Shown here: piece by piece, positions 8,940 through 18,747 of the stretch
Position numbering within the stretch: position 1 is the first letter of the stretch
Layout: each line of letters starts with the position of its first letter
DNA from: Litoribacter populi
GTDB taxonomy: Bacteria > Bacteroidota > Bacteroidia > Cytophagales > Cyclobacteriaceae
NCBI RefSeq assembly: GCF_007483685.1
Contig: NZ_VMKN01000001.1
Span: forward strand, 2,406,393 to 2,470,392
Direction: 5' to 3'
Length of the DNA stretch: 64,000 nt
Translations under genes and position numbers: made by a program
The notes under the pieces: model-generated
Databases searched by the model: none
Told to the model about the DNA's origin: nothing
What the model saw: the letters and a program-made list of their open reading frames with translations, nothing else

Positions 8940-10319
8940 ATGAAAAAGATTATATACGCAATCGCTGCCCTAATGTGCTGGAATGCAGTAGAAGCACAGA
9001 CAGACAAAGGGTCAGTATTAATCAAAAACGCCACAGTTCTTACTGTTACTAATGGCACTTTGGAAGACACGGACATCTTGGTAGAAAACGGAGTGATCAG
9101 AAGCATTGGTCAAGGCCTTTCTGCAGGTAGCAACGTAACTACAGTAGACGCCGCTGGCAAATATGTGATGCCCGGAATCATCGATGCCCACTCCCATATT
9201 GGTCTAGACGTGGTAAATGAGGCAACTAGCCCCATCACTTCAGAAGTCTGGATGGGTGATGTGGTAGACCCATATGATATAGGAATATACAGAGCATTGG
9301 CTGGTGGAACTACAATTTCGCACGCCATGCACGGATCAGCAAATGCCATTGGAGGCCAAAACGTAACCTTGAAACACCGTTACGGAACGCACGATCCAGA
9401 AAACCTTTTCATGAAAGAAGCCCCACGTACAATTAAATTTGCACTAGGCGAAAACCCTACCAGGGTTCACGGCCGTGGAAACAATATCCAACCAAGAACA
9501 AGGATGGGTGTAGAAGCTGTGATCAGAAATGGTTTTAATGAAGCTCTTCAATACAAAAAGAGATGGGAAGATTACGAACAGGCCAGCAAGCAACGAAATA
9601 GCAAGGCAATTGCCCCTAAATATGATTCTAGACTTCAGACCTTGGTCGACATTTTGGATGGTGACATCATCATCCATTGCCACTCCTACAGAGCTGATGA
9701 GATTTACATGCTTATTCAAGTTTGTAAAGAGTTTGACATCACAAACATCGTTTTCTCACACGTTAACGAAGGCTTCAAAGTAGCGCCGGAATTGGCTGAG
9801 TACACCATGGGAGCTTCGGTTTTTGCAGATTGGTGGGCTTATAAGTTTGAAGTTTATTATTCCACCGCTTTCAACGCTGCTATCCTTAATGAGAATGGCG
9901 TGTTGACTTCTATCAATTCCGATAGCGGTGAGCTGATCAGACACCTTTACCATGAGGCTGCCAAGACCCAACGCTATGGTGGCCTATCTGATGACGAGGC
10001 TTTGGCCTTGATTACCATTAATCCTGCCAAGCAATTGGGAATCGGTGACATGGTAGGATCTATTGAAGAGGGTAAACAAGCTGATTTGGTTATTTTTGAT
10101 AACCACCCGCTTTCTGTTTATGCTATTCCTCAGATGACCTTTGTGGATGGAGTGAAATATTTTGATATCTCTGAAGATAAAGATGACCAAAGGTTAAGAG
10201 TAAACCCAACCGAATTGGTGGAGCCTATTTTCCTTAAGGAGCATGATCACAAATGCATGCATGATTTGGATTTTCTGTACACTGAGACAGAAAACTTATT
10301 CAATCTACACAACCATTGA
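8940..10319 (+). CDS. Exported amidohydrolase with intact metal-binding motif
   Basis: The start is placed at the ATG at 8940, ten bases after the previous stop; a TTG at 8931 would add three residues before the signal peptide. The signal peptide ends near VEAQ (17-20). The amidohydrolase metal residues are present: AHSHIG with H84 and H86, then HCHSYRADE, FSHVNEG and the late aspartate in NSDSGE. The C-terminal NPAKQLGIG...EEGKQADLVI block closes the composite domain as in imidazolonepropionase-like and dipeptidase-like members. It is therefore probably a periplasmic hydrolase of a cyclic amide or peptide. It lies between two paralogues that lost HxH, with no terminator before the next gene 33 bases on, so all three are likely expressed together. 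Confidence 0.88.
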   Translation: MKKIIYAIAALMCWNAVEAQTDKGSVLIKNATVLTVTNGTLEDTDILVENGVIRSIGQGLSAGSNVTTVDAAGKYVMPGIIDAHSHIGLDVVNEATSPITSEVWMGDVVDPYDIGIYRALAGGTTISHAMHGSANAIGGQNVTLKHRYGTHDPENLFMKEAPRTIKFALGENPTRVHGRGNNIQPRTRMGVEAVIRNGFNEALQYKKRWEDYEQASKQRNSKAIAPKYDSRLQTLVDILDGDIIIHCHSYRADEIYMLIQVCKEFDITNIVFSHVNEGFKVAPELAEYTMGASVFADWWAYKFEVYYSTAFNAAILNENGVLTSINSDSGELIRHLYHEAAKTQRYGGLSDDEALALITINPAKQLGIGDMVGSIEEGKQADLVIFDNHPLSVYAIPQMTFVDGVKYFDISEDKDDQRLRVNPTELVEPIFLKEHDHKCMHDLDFLYTETENLFNLHNH

Positions 10320-10352
10320 TAATCATCTGATTTAAAAATAATTATCATCGAC

Positions 10353-11663
10353 ATGAGAAAAATTAATTTAATCATATTATGCTTCCTTGCCTCCCTCTTG
10401 CCCTTTATGGCAAGTGCCCAAATTGATGGGGAGGTGATCAAGCCTAGGTCAGGAAAATTCCTACTGACCAATGCCACGATCGTCACAGTCACTAATGGCA
10501 CCATGGAAAACGCCAGCCTTCTGATCGAAAATGGCAAAATCCAAGGTATAGGTACTGACCTTTCAGCCGAAGGAGCTGAGGAGATTGACTGCACCGGTCA
10601 TTACATTTACCCAGGTATGTTTGATTCGGGGACCAAACTGGGCATGGTGGAGATTAATTCTGTACAGGAAACAGTTGATCACACCGAATTAGGGTCAGTA
10701 ACGCCGAACATGCAGGCCTTGACTACCATCAACCCAAATGCGGTAGCCATACCAGTAACTAGAGTGAGTGGGGTGACTACTACCCTAGCCGTGCCAGGTG
10801 GCGGAATATTTTCCGGTACCGCAGCCTTGATCAATTTGAATGGTTATACACCAGATCAAATGTATGCAGGCTTTAAAGGCATCGTTATGAACTATCCCTC
10901 TTCAGCCAGAAGAAGTACTTGGGATAGAAGAAGCGACGAGGATATTAAAAAAGATGCTGAAAAAGCTATTAAAAACATCAATGAAGTATGGCAAAGAGCT
11001 AAAACCTATAATGAAATTCAATCCGCTGAAGGCGAGTTAGAATATTATCCGGAAATGGAGCAGCTTGCAAAAGCCGTTACAGGAGAATTGCCCCTTCTTA
11101 TCGAAGTAAATGCGGCCAACGATATTTTGGAGGCTCTCAAATGGCTCGAGGATAAAGAGAATGTTAAAGTAATCCTGACCGGGGTAGCCGAAGGCTGGAG
11201 AGTGGCGGACAAAATCGCCGAGGCTGGATATCCAGTTATCACCGGACCAATGCTTTCCATCCCAACTCGTGGTTCGGACCGCTATGATATTGCTTATACA
11301 AACCCAAGCAAATTACTTGAGGCTGGGGTAAAAGTGGCCATAAGAACCAACGATACTGAAAATGTAAGAAACTTACCTTTCAATGCAGGTTTTGCCGCCG
11401 CATATGGAATGGGTAAGGAAGAAGCTTTGAAAGCTGTAACCATAGTGCCGGCTGAAATATTTGGAGTTTCAGACAATCTTGGATCTTTGGAAGACGGAAA
11501 ATCAGCGACATTATTCGTAGCAGATGGTGATCCTTTCGAAACTAAAACACAGATAAAGCACGTATTTATCGACGGGTATCGAGTTCCAATGAGTAACAGA
11601 CACATTCAACTTTACCAAGAATTTCTGGAAAGAGATCCAGGTTTGGAAAAGCATTCAAAATAA
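10353..11663 (+). CDS. Exported amidohydrolase-fold protein lacking the HxH metal motif
   Basis: The 436-residue protein has a signal peptide ending near ASAQ (20-23) and the family edges LIENGKIQGIG and LGSLEDGKSATLFVADGDP. Where active enzymes have HxH, it reads MFDSGTKLG (about 89-97). It shares the ATIVTVTNGTMENASLLIENG block closely with the ATVLTVTNGTLEDTDILVENG block of the gene before it, showing common descent. This is the last gene of the amidohydrolase trio; a strong terminator follows. Known amidohydrolases without HxH are often structural or regulatory relatives, but whether this one has activity cannot be decided from sequence. Confidence 0.85.
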   Translation: MRKINLIILCFLASLLPFMASAQIDGEVIKPRSGKFLLTNATIVTVTNGTMENASLLIENGKIQGIGTDLSAEGAEEIDCTGHYIYPGMFDSGTKLGMVEINSVQETVDHTELGSVTPNMQALTTINPNAVAIPVTRVSGVTTTLAVPGGGIFSGTAALINLNGYTPDQMYAGFKGIVMNYPSSARRSTWDRRSDEDIKKDAEKAIKNINEVWQRAKTYNEIQSAEGELEYYPEMEQLAKAVTGELPLLIEVNAANDILEALKWLEDKENVKVILTGVAEGWRVADKIAEAGYPVITGPMLSIPTRGSDRYDIAYTNPSKLLEAGVKVAIRTNDTENVRNLPFNAGFAAAYGMGKEEALKAVTIVPAEIFGVSDNLGSLEDGKSATLFVADGDPFETKTQIKHVFIDGYRVPMSNRHIQLYQEFLERDPGLEKHSK

Positions 11664-11672
11664 TAGTAAATT

Positions 11673-11703
11673 AAGCCCTTGGATGTTTTCAAGGGCTTTT
11701 TTC
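11673..11703 (+). terminator. Rho-independent terminator after amidohydrolase trio
   Basis: A nine-base stem AAGCCCTTG/CAAGGGCTT with an eight-base loop is followed by a T run. It begins 10 bases after the stop codon at 11663 and separates the trio from the NlpC/P60 gene. Confidence 0.85.
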
Positions 11704-11746
11704 CTTTTGAACCCATCCATACACACCCAAGTTCAAAAACAATAAT

Positions 11747-12922
11747 ATGCATTTCAGAAATAAAAAAATACAATTCAATTTATTTTTCGCACTATTTGTA
11801 GCTATATATGCATTTTCATCCTGTCAAGAAAACAAGCAGGATCCTGAAGACATTATTTCCGAAACAAGAAAGGAATATGCTCCCGACAAACGCGTGGCCC
11901 TATTTGACATCACTTATGATGATGGAATTTTGATGGGTGAGACAAACCTGCCTCAGGCTTTGGAGGACCTAAAAAACAGGTTAGATGAAAGGAGCATCAA
12001 TTACTTGGATCAAGTTGAAGTACTTCCCAAGATGGAAGGGGAAAAGAATTTTGGTTTGGTGACCATCTCTGTAGCCAATATCCGAAGTGCGCCTAAACAC
12101 AGTGCTGAACTAGCCACCCAAGCCACCTTAGGAACTCCGGTAAATGTTCTGAAAAAAGAAAACGGATGGTATTTAATTCAAACTCCCGATCAATATATCT
12201 CTTGGGTAGACGCAGCAGGGGTGGAAATTATAACTAAAGAAGAACTTGAGCTATGGAATACCGCTCCCAAAGTAGTTTTCACCTCCCTAGTGGGATATGT
12301 TTATACTGATGATTCCAAAAATCAAATGGTCTCTGACCTTACTGCAGGAAATGTTCTTGAATTAATTCAGGATAAAGGCAATGTTTATGAAGTTAAGCTT
12401 CCCGATGGAAGGAAAGGCATCGTGGAGAAGAGCAAGTCTGAACCTTTGAACACTTGGCTTGCAAGCCGTGAGACCAGCCACGAAAACCTAATTTCCACAG
12501 CCAAAAACATGATGGGTGTACCCTACCTTTGGGGCGGAACTTCCATCAAAGGCGTGGATTGCAGTGGTTTTACCAAAACCATTTTCTTTCTAAATGGTCA
12601 AATAATCCCTCGTGATGCCAGCCAGCAAATTCACGAAGGTGAAGAAGTGGATAGGGATAAACGCTGGGATAATCTCCAAGTTGGCGACCTATTGTTTTTT
12701 GGCAAACCTGCCACTGACACCACGCCAGAAAGAGTCATCCACGTGGGAATGTGGATCGGAAACAATGAGTTCATCCATTCTCGCGGACGCGTTAGAATTA
12801 GCTCTTTTGATCCGGAAAGTGAGCATTATGATGAATATGAACTAAATAGGTATTTAAGAACAAATAGGGTGCTTGGAAAGGAAAGCCAAAACATTCTGGC
12901 AGTAGAAAAATTCATTCAATAA
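11747..12922 (+). CDS. NlpC/P60 cell-wall peptidase lipoprotein with SH3-like domains
   Basis: The 391-residue protein has a lipoprotein signal with the lipobox cysteine at about C26 (AFSSC), so it should be membrane anchored. Bacterial SH3-like segments occupy about 100-230, including NIRSAPKHSAELATQ. The C-terminal NlpC/P60 (C40) domain has the catalytic cysteine in VDCSGF (C272) and the histidine in IHVGMW (H332). Such enzymes cut the D-Glu to diamino acid bond in peptidoglycan peptides. The M28 carboxypeptidase gene follows after 46 bases on the same strand and may share the transcript. The amidohydrolase trio ahead of it is cut off by a terminator. Confidence 0.9.
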   Translation: MHFRNKKIQFNLFFALFVAIYAFSSCQENKQDPEDIISETRKEYAPDKRVALFDITYDDGILMGETNLPQALEDLKNRLDERSINYLDQVEVLPKMEGEKNFGLVTISVANIRSAPKHSAELATQATLGTPVNVLKKENGWYLIQTPDQYISWVDAAGVEIITKEELELWNTAPKVVFTSLVGYVYTDDSKNQMVSDLTAGNVLELIQDKGNVYEVKLPDGRKGIVEKSKSEPLNTWLASRETSHENLISTAKNMMGVPYLWGGTSIKGVDCSGFTKTIFFLNGQIIPRDASQQIHEGEEVDRDKRWDNLQVGDLLFFGKPATDTTPERVIHVGMWIGNNEFIHSRGRVRISSFDPESEHYDEYELNRYLRTNRVLGKESQNILAVEKFIQ

Positions 12923-12968
12923 ATTAGATTTTACTTTAACCATTTCAATCTAACACCCTGACTATTAT

Positions 12969-15053
12969 ATGAACAAACTTTTATTCAATTGTCTACTTTT
13001 GTTTTTTATGGGCTCTTTACAAGCCCAGGATTATAATGGGTTTTATCAAAGCAGTGTCTCACGTCAAAAAGATGTGGAAGCAGAATTTTTGAAAACGGTT
13101 GATTTTGATAGTTTCAAAAAGCATCTCAAAATATTGACGAAGGAACCACATGTTGCTGGAAGTCCAGCCAACGAAAGGGTCAAAGACTACATGGCCAAAA
13201 CTATGCAGGCTGCCGGTTGGGATGTGGAGATTTACCCCTATGATGTTTACATGTCAAAGGAGCCCGGAGAGTCAGTTGTAGAACTAGTATTGCCAATCCG
13301 CAAGCCGTTAAACCAGCAAGAGTACATTTTAGAAGAAGATCCCTATTCTGCAGATCCTAATTTGTTAAAAGGTTGGAATGCCTATTCAGGTAGCGGAGAT
13401 GTTTCCGCCGAAGTGGTCTATGCAAATTATGGGACCAAAGCGGATTTTGAGTTGCTGAAAGAAATGGGTATCGACATAGAAGGCAAGATAGTACTGGCCA
13501 GATATGGTGGAAATTTCCGTGGTTATAAGGCCAAGTTTGCACAAGAATACGGAGCCGCAGGCCTTTTGATTTTCACGGACCCAAAAGACAGCGGTTTCGC
13601 ACGAGGACTCGTATACCCTGAGGGGCTTTTTTATAACGAAAGCGCCATCCAAAGAGGTTCATTGCTAACGGAAGACTTTACCGGTGACCCTCTGACTCCA
13701 TTTGAGCCAGCGCTGCCATTAGATGGAGACACTCAGGTGGAGCGCTTGGATCCAGAGGAGACCAACCTTCACAAAATCCCCGTGACCCCGATCCCTTATG
13801 GTTCCGCAAGCCAAATCTTAGAACACATGAAAGGAAAGCCTGTTCCTCCGACCTGGCAAGGCGGGCTACCTTACACTTATAGACTGGAGGGTGGACAAAA
13901 CCTAAAAGTTAGAGTAAAAGTCGATCAGCCTAGGGATTTTGTAAGAGTCCACAATGTTGTAGGCACGTTAAAAGGAACTGAAAGACCTGATGAGTGGATT
14001 ATCTTAGGTTGTCATTACGACGCATGGGGCCATGGAGCTACTGACCCAAATTCAGGCACAGCGATGCTTTTGAGCCTTTCCGAAACTTTAGGTCAAATGG
14101 GCAACAAGCCAAAAAGATCCATTTTGATCGGCCATTGGGACGCTGAAGAGCATGGAGTTATTGGTTCAACAGAATGGGTTGAACAAATGAAGGAGGAACT
14201 GGAAGCCAAAGCAGTGGCTTATATAAATCTTGATGCTGCTGTTTCAGGAAGAAATTTCGGAGCATCCTCCTCTCCTACTTTAAAAAAACTCATAATAGAG
14301 TCCTCCAAAGAAATAACATTTCCGGATTCTTCCAAAACTGTATTTGAAATCTGGGCTGGTGAAAAAGATGAACCTACTATTGGAAACCTTGGTGGTGGAT
14401 CTGATCATATTGCATTTTATATGCATGTCGGCATACCTTCTTTAAGTGGAGGTACCGGGGGTCCTACTCTTTATCATACCAATTACGACACCTTTCACTT
14501 CTATGAAAAATTCGTAGACCCCACCTTCAAGATGGGACCAGCAGTAGAACAGTTGATGGGGTTGATATCCCTCCGACTGGCCAATGCGGAAGTGATCCCT
14601 TATGATGTAGCAAGGTATGGGAAGGATTTAAAACTTCATTTCGATAATGCAGAAAGCTTGGTCAAAAAATACAAATCAGATTTTGAAGGATTCGTAAAAA
14701 CTCAAAAAGAACTGGAAAGACTTAGCGAATTGGGAAATCAATATAAGAGCTCACTGAATTCCAAAATGGCGAGTGAAGACTTATCTCAAGATGCAAGAAA
14801 TGAGATTAACACAAAGCTTCTATCCCTGGAGAAAAGCTTCATTGACCCTAAGGGTATGTATTTTGGATCTTGGTACCGATCTCTTTATGCCTCAACAGAT
14901 CCATTCAGTGGTTATGCTTCATGGATGTTGCCTGGCATCATGTACGAAGTTGAGCAAAAGGAAACCGAACGCTTGGCCGAATGGGATGAGAGATACTCGG
15001 CCGCTATAGCTGATCTAAATTCTAAAATTGAAGAGTTAAATAACTCGCTATAA
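12969..15053 (+). CDS. Secreted M28 metallopeptidase, glutamate carboxypeptidase II-like
   Basis: The 694-residue protein has a signal peptide ending near LQAQ, a protease-associated domain inserted in the N-terminal half (around GKIVLARYGGNFRGYKAKFA), the M28 catalytic core and a C-terminal helical dimerisation-type domain. The zinc residues are visible in GCHYDAWGHGATDPNSGTAM (His and bridging Asp), WDAEEHG (catalytic and ligand Glu), INLDAA and a late YHTNYDT. This is the full architecture of the glutamate carboxypeptidase II/transferrin receptor branch of M28. It probably trims peptides in the periplasm or outside the cell. A terminator follows directly. Confidence 0.92.
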   Translation: MNKLLFNCLLLFFMGSLQAQDYNGFYQSSVSRQKDVEAEFLKTVDFDSFKKHLKILTKEPHVAGSPANERVKDYMAKTMQAAGWDVEIYPYDVYMSKEPGESVVELVLPIRKPLNQQEYILEEDPYSADPNLLKGWNAYSGSGDVSAEVVYANYGTKADFELLKEMGIDIEGKIVLARYGGNFRGYKAKFAQEYGAAGLLIFTDPKDSGFARGLVYPEGLFYNESAIQRGSLLTEDFTGDPLTPFEPALPLDGDTQVERLDPEETNLHKIPVTPIPYGSASQILEHMKGKPVPPTWQGGLPYTYRLEGGQNLKVRVKVDQPRDFVRVHNVVGTLKGTERPDEWIILGCHYDAWGHGATDPNSGTAMLLSLSETLGQMGNKPKRSILIGHWDAEEHGVIGSTEWVEQMKEELEAKAVAYINLDAAVSGRNFGASSSPTLKKLIIESSKEITFPDSSKTVFEIWAGEKDEPTIGNLGGGSDHIAFYMHVGIPSLSGGTGGPTLYHTNYDTFHFYEKFVDPTFKMGPAVEQLMGLISLRLANAEVIPYDVARYGKDLKLHFDNAESLVKKYKSDFEGFVKTQKELERLSELGNQYKSSLNSKMASEDLSQDARNEINTKLLSLEKSFIDPKGMYFGSWYRSLYASTDPFSGYASWMLPGIMYEVEQKETERLAEWDERYSAAIADLNSKIEELNNSL

Positions 15054-15060
15054 AGCAGAA

Positions 15061-15092
15061 AAGGCCGGATGAAATGATCACCCGGCCTTTTT
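15061..15092. terminator. Bidirectional terminator between M28 peptidase and RlmL-like gene
   Basis: The stem AAGGCCGG/CCGGCCTT with T-rich flanks lies between two convergent genes, 7 bases beyond the stop at 15053 and just before the minus-strand stop at 15094. It can serve both. Confidence 0.85.
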
Positions 15093-15093
15093 A

Positions 15094-16305
15094 TTACTCT
15101 TTGCTTTCTTTACTGCCTTTATAAAGTTCATATTTAAAAAGGCGACAATCCAAGGTTCCATTGTAAAACTCCATCCTTCTCTTTGCTTTCAACCCGATTT
15201 TCTTGGCTAGGTCCATGTTGCCCGTAAAAATATATCCGGTATACCCCGCCCCTTTCTGCTTCATGTAATCGCCTATCCTTTTATACGTCTCCTCAAGAGC
15301 ATCTTCCTCACCCAATCTTTCCCCGTATTCAGGGTTGATAAATATTATCCCATTTTCTGTTTCCGGAAGGTCCACATTGGCAAAGTCGCCAGTATCAAAT
15401 TCAATATGGTCTTTCACTCCAGCAACCTTGGCATTTTCAATGGCGCCATTGATAGAGACCTCACTGATATCATTGGCAATAATGGTGAGAGAAACATTAT
15501 CGGTTATCTTGGCCTTCAAATCTTCCTTCATTTGATCAAACACAGATTTGTCATACCCTACGACATGCTGAAAAGCATACTCATCTCGATAAAGGCCAGG
15601 GTATCTATTAGTAGCAACCATGGCAGCTTCTATAGCCACCGTTCCTGAACCACACATCGGATTGACCAAAACTCCTTCACCATTCCATTCTGCTGCCATA
15701 AGCGTAGCCGAAACCAAGGCCTCCAACATGGGCGCTTTTCCAGGGATTTTGCGATATCCGTGCTTGGCTATAGTGTCTCCAGAAGTATTGATGTATAAAA
15801 TAGCCTGCTTTTCCTTCCAGTACATCTGAAAAACCGCACCGAGATATTCCGAACCCGAATCGGGTCTAGAACCTGTGTTTTCCCTAAACCTGTCCACAAT
15901 GGCATCCTTTATCCGCACATTCACAAACAATGGGTTGTCAACACTTTCATTCTCCACATGGCTGGAAACTGAAAAATAAGTATCGTTAGCTATGTAATTT
16001 TCCCACGGAAGAGCCTTAACCCTTCTATAAATATCATCGGCATGCTGCAGATAAAAAGACTTTATCTCAAAAAGTACATGACTAGCTGTTCTTAAATGAA
16101 GGTTCAAATAGATGCACTCGTTCAATGAGGCATAAAGCTCAATACTGGTCCTGTTCACCGTTTTGGGCTTGAAACCCAAATCAACAAGCTCTTTTTCCAA
16201 ATACGGAGCAAACCTGTCCTTGCAGGTAATGACAACCTTTCCTTTTTGTCCAAAATCATTCATAGCCACAAAAGTAGGGAAAAATTGATGAAGTGAATGA
16301 TCCAT
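15094..16305 (-). CDS. THUMP-domain rRNA (guanine-N2) methyltransferase, RlmL-like
   Basis: The 403 residues contain an N-terminal ferredoxin-like/THUMP region (about 20-165) and a class I methyltransferase domain with MCGSGTVAIEAA as motif I and INPEYGERLGEE as the catalytic motif, a variant of the NPPYGER motif of RlmL and Trm14/TRMT11-type enzymes. E. coli RlmL methylates 23S rRNA G2445, and that is the most likely activity. The RlmK half of the E. coli fusion is absent, as is common outside Gammaproteobacteria; a separate RlmI-like gene is at 37.5 kb. The start could also be the ATG at 16263, which gives the sequence MNDFGQKGK; the longer form is listed. Confidence 0.88.
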   Translation of the reverse strand: MDHSLHQFFPTFVAMNDFGQKGKVVITCKDRFAPYLEKELVDLGFKPKTVNRTSIELYASLNECIYLNLHLRTASHVLFEIKSFYLQHADDIYRRVKALPWENYIANDTYFSVSSHVENESVDNPLFVNVRIKDAIVDRFRENTGSRPDSGSEYLGAVFQMYWKEKQAILYINTSGDTIAKHGYRKIPGKAPMLEALVSATLMAAEWNGEGVLVNPMCGSGTVAIEAAMVATNRYPGLYRDEYAFQHVVGYDKSVFDQMKEDLKAKITDNVSLTIIANDISEVSINGAIENAKVAGVKDHIEFDTGDFANVDLPETENGIIFINPEYGERLGEEDALEETYKRIGDYMKQKGAGYTGYIFTGNMDLAKKIGLKAKRRMEFYNGTLDCRLFKYELYKGSKESKE

Positions 16306-16363
16306 CAGGAGTCAAACAATTGTTCGCCTAAAAGATTTTATAAATAACTTAACCTCTATAATC

Positions 16364-16675
16364 ATGAAATTTGACAGAAATACCGCTAAACAGATCTGTA
16401 ATTCCGCAGAACTGGAACTTTATGATGAAAGCATCGGAAGAAAGCTTGAAAACCAATCAGCAGCTGAGTTGAACCAAAAAATCAAACGAGCAAGGGAATT
16501 CCGCAACAAGTATCAGGACCTATTCCGAAGGCAATCGCTGGATATGCTTGATAATACGGGAAATAAAAAGGGAAATACCCTTGCGGCAAACAGCCGAACA
16601 GAACAAAAAATCGATCTAATGAGCGAAATTCTCGACCGGTTTGAAAAGCAATTGGAGACGATTGAAGAGAAGTAA
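16364..16675 (+). CDS. Small helical protein of unknown function
   Basis: A 103-residue, highly charged protein predicted to be mostly alpha-helical (KRAREFRNKYQDLFRRQ near the middle, DLMSEILDRFEKQLETIEEK at the end). No signal peptide, membrane segment or cysteine cluster is visible, so it is probably cytoplasmic. I do not recognise a family. It is transcribed divergently from the RlmL-like gene and lies just ahead of mnmA on the same strand, but a -7 box between them suggests mnmA has its own promoter. Confidence 0.65.
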   Translation: MKFDRNTAKQICNSAELELYDESIGRKLENQSAAELNQKIKRAREFRNKYQDLFRRQSLDMLDNTGNKKGNTLAANSRTEQKIDLMSEILDRFEKQLETIEEK

Positions 16676-16687
16676 CTTTTTCTCCCC

Positions 16688-16695
16688 TATCTTTG
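16688..16695 (+). promoter_or_regulatory. Putative -7 box for mnmA
   Basis: TATCTTTG is an exact match to TAnnTTTG, about 73 bases upstream of the mnmA start. A TTG at 16662-16664 gives a spacer of 23 bases, somewhat long for the -33 element. The box suggests a short leader before mnmA. Confidence 0.5.
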
Positions 16696-16767
16696 TGAAC
16701 CCAAAACAGTCACCTAACTGTTAAATGTGAAACCTCATGGGCCTTGAACCCATGAAAATTTTCAAAG

Positions 16768-17976
16768 ATGAACACAAAGAAAAGAGTAGTCGTGGGCCTT
16801 TCCGGAGGTGTCGACAGCAGCGTTGCTGCAAGTTTATTGCTTGACCAAGGATATGAGGTCATTGGAATGTTTATGAAAAACTGGCATGACGAAACGGTCA
16901 CCATCTCCAACGAATGCCCATGGATGGAAGATAGTACTGACGCCATGTTGGTTGCAGAAAAGCTTGGAATCCCCTTCCAGGCAATTGACCTCTCCGAAGA
17001 ATACAAGGAAAGGATTGTGGATTACATGTTTGCCGAATACAGCGCGGGCAGGACTCCTAATCCTGATATTCTTTGCAACAGAGAAATTAAATTTGATATT
17101 TTCCTCAAAGCCGCCCAAAAGCTCAAAGCCGACTTTGTGGCTACCGGCCACTATTGCCAAAAGGACACCATAGAAAAAGACGGTACAGAAGTTCATCGTC
17201 TCATTGCCGGGGAGGATAACAACAAGGATCAAAGTTATTTCCTTTGTCAACTAGACCAAGCTCAGTTATCTAAAGCCCTATTTCCAATCGGGCACCTTCA
17301 GAAGTCCGAAGTAAGAGCAATTGCTAAGGAAAGGGATTTGATAACTGCGGATAAGAAAGACAGTCAAGGCCTTTGCTTCATTGGTAAAGTGAAGCTTCCT
17401 GATTTTCTACAGCAACAACTCAAACCTAAAAAAGGGGAAATAAAGGTGGTGCCCGAGGATTTGGCTATATATCAAAACCAAACCATTCCGGAGGGTGAAC
17501 CGGAGACTTGGCCTAAAGAGGCTTTGGACGCCATTTGTATTCCAACCCACTACAGCCCCGATCAAGGTAAAAAGATTGGTGAGCACAACGGTGCCCACTA
17601 TTTTACAGTTGGTCAAAGAAAGGGATTGAATGTAGGGGGGACTGGAAAGCCACTTTTCGTGATTCACACCGACACCAAAGACAATATCATTTATACAGGT
17701 CTCGGTGAAGACCATCCTGGACTGATGAGGAAAGGATTGTTCGTGAAAACTGAAGATATCCACTGGGTTAGAAATGACCTAAAGTTAGCCATTGGGGAGT
17801 CTGCCAAATATTTGGCCAGAATCCGCTATAGGCAACCACTTTCAGGAGCCACATTGATCATGAAAGAAAATGGCCTTTACGTCATATTTGACCAAGCTCA
17901 AAAAGGTATTGCATCCGGTCAGTTTGTGGCTTGGTATAGAGATGATGAAACAATAGGATCTGGGACAATATGCTAA
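16768..17976 (+). CDS. mnmA: tRNA-specific 2-thiouridylase MnmA
   Basis: The 402-residue enzyme forms 2-thiouridine at the wobble position U34 of tRNA Lys, Glu and Gln. The ATP pyrophosphatase loop SGGVDS is at 12-17. The catalytic cysteine is C103 in ILCNREIKF, and the cysteine that carries the sulfur is C203 in GLCFIG, both at the expected places. KDQSYFL and the C-terminal beta-barrel region, including VGQRKGL, are also present. The stop overlaps the start of the pseudouridine synthase gene, so the two tRNA-modifying enzymes are translationally coupled. Its partner in wobble modification, mnmE, lies at 56.4 kb. Confidence 0.97.
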   Translation: MNTKKRVVVGLSGGVDSSVAASLLLDQGYEVIGMFMKNWHDETVTISNECPWMEDSTDAMLVAEKLGIPFQAIDLSEEYKERIVDYMFAEYSAGRTPNPDILCNREIKFDIFLKAAQKLKADFVATGHYCQKDTIEKDGTEVHRLIAGEDNNKDQSYFLCQLDQAQLSKALFPIGHLQKSEVRAIAKERDLITADKKDSQGLCFIGKVKLPDFLQQQLKPKKGEIKVVPEDLAIYQNQTIPEGEPETWPKEALDAICIPTHYSPDQGKKIGEHNGAHYFTVGQRKGLNVGGTGKPLFVIHTDTKDNIIYTGLGEDHPGLMRKGLFVKTEDIHWVRNDLKLAIGESAKYLARIRYRQPLSGATLIMKENGLYVIFDQAQKGIASGQFVAWYRDDETIGSGTIC

Positions 17977-18680
17977 ATATTCTTTTCGAAGACGAACATT
18001 ATATTATTATTGACAAGCCCTCAGGAATGCTGGTTCATCGCACCAAACTTGCCAAGCACGATGTGGCTGAATTCGCCATGCAGTTGCTACGCGATCAGAT
18101 CGGGCAATGGGTTTATCCGCTGCACCGTATTGACCGTCCCACTTCCGGGGTGTTGATCTTTGCAAAGTCATCGGAAGCCGCAAGTGCTTTCGAAACACAG
18201 TTTTCCGAAAAGAAAATAGAAAAGTATTACTTAGCACTTGTTAGGGGATTTTTCAGTGATGATAAAGTGTATTTGGATTATCCATTGAAGAAAGAGGAGA
18301 GCGAGGAGATGCAGGAAGCCCAAACGTCCTTTTGGAAAATTGCTCAGTTTGAAGTTCCCCTTCCCTCCTCTCCAAAACATCCGACCAGCCGTTACTCTTT
18401 GGTGAAAGCTTTTCCGCATACGGGAAGGACCCACCAGATTAGGCGGCATTTAGGTCATCTCAGAAACTACATCGTAGGCGACACCTCACATGGTGACAAC
18501 AAGCAAAACAAGTTTTTTAGAAGTCAATTTGACCTACACAAGCTATTGCTTCACGCTTTGCAGGTAGAGTTTATTCACCCTTTCACAAAGGAAAAAATAA
18601 AAGTAGAAGCTCCATTGCCTTCTTATTTCCAGGAAATCCTTAAAAAAATGGAAGCCCCTGAGATTATAGAAATCCCTTGA
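17970..18680 (+). CDS. truC: Pseudouridine synthase, TruC-like
   Basis: The 236-residue protein belongs to the RluA family. The catalytic aspartate is D55 in HRIDRPTSG, and the [12 protein letters not shown] motif is in the second half. The absence of an S4 domain and the short N-terminus fit TruC, which makes pseudouridine 65 in tRNA; another short RluA-family enzyme remains possible. The gene overlaps the 3' end of mnmA by seven bases, supporting a tRNA role. Confidence 0.87.
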   Translation: MLNILFEDEHYIIIDKPSGMLVHRTKLAKHDVAEFAMQLLRDQIGQWVYPLHRIDRPTSGVLIFAKSSEAASAFETQFSEKKIEKYYLALVRGFFSDDKVYLDYPLKKEESEEMQEAQTSFWKIAQFEVPLPSSPKHPTSRYSLVKAFPHTGRTHQIRRHLGHLRNYIVGDTSHGDNKQNKFFRSQFDLHKLLLHALQVEFIHPFTKEKIKVEAPLPSYFQEILKKMEAPEIIEIP

Positions 18681-18747
18681 TAAAAACAGAAAATAAGGCT
18701 TATCGACATTTTTACTTATATTTAGGGGTGTTACTAAAATCTGAAAA

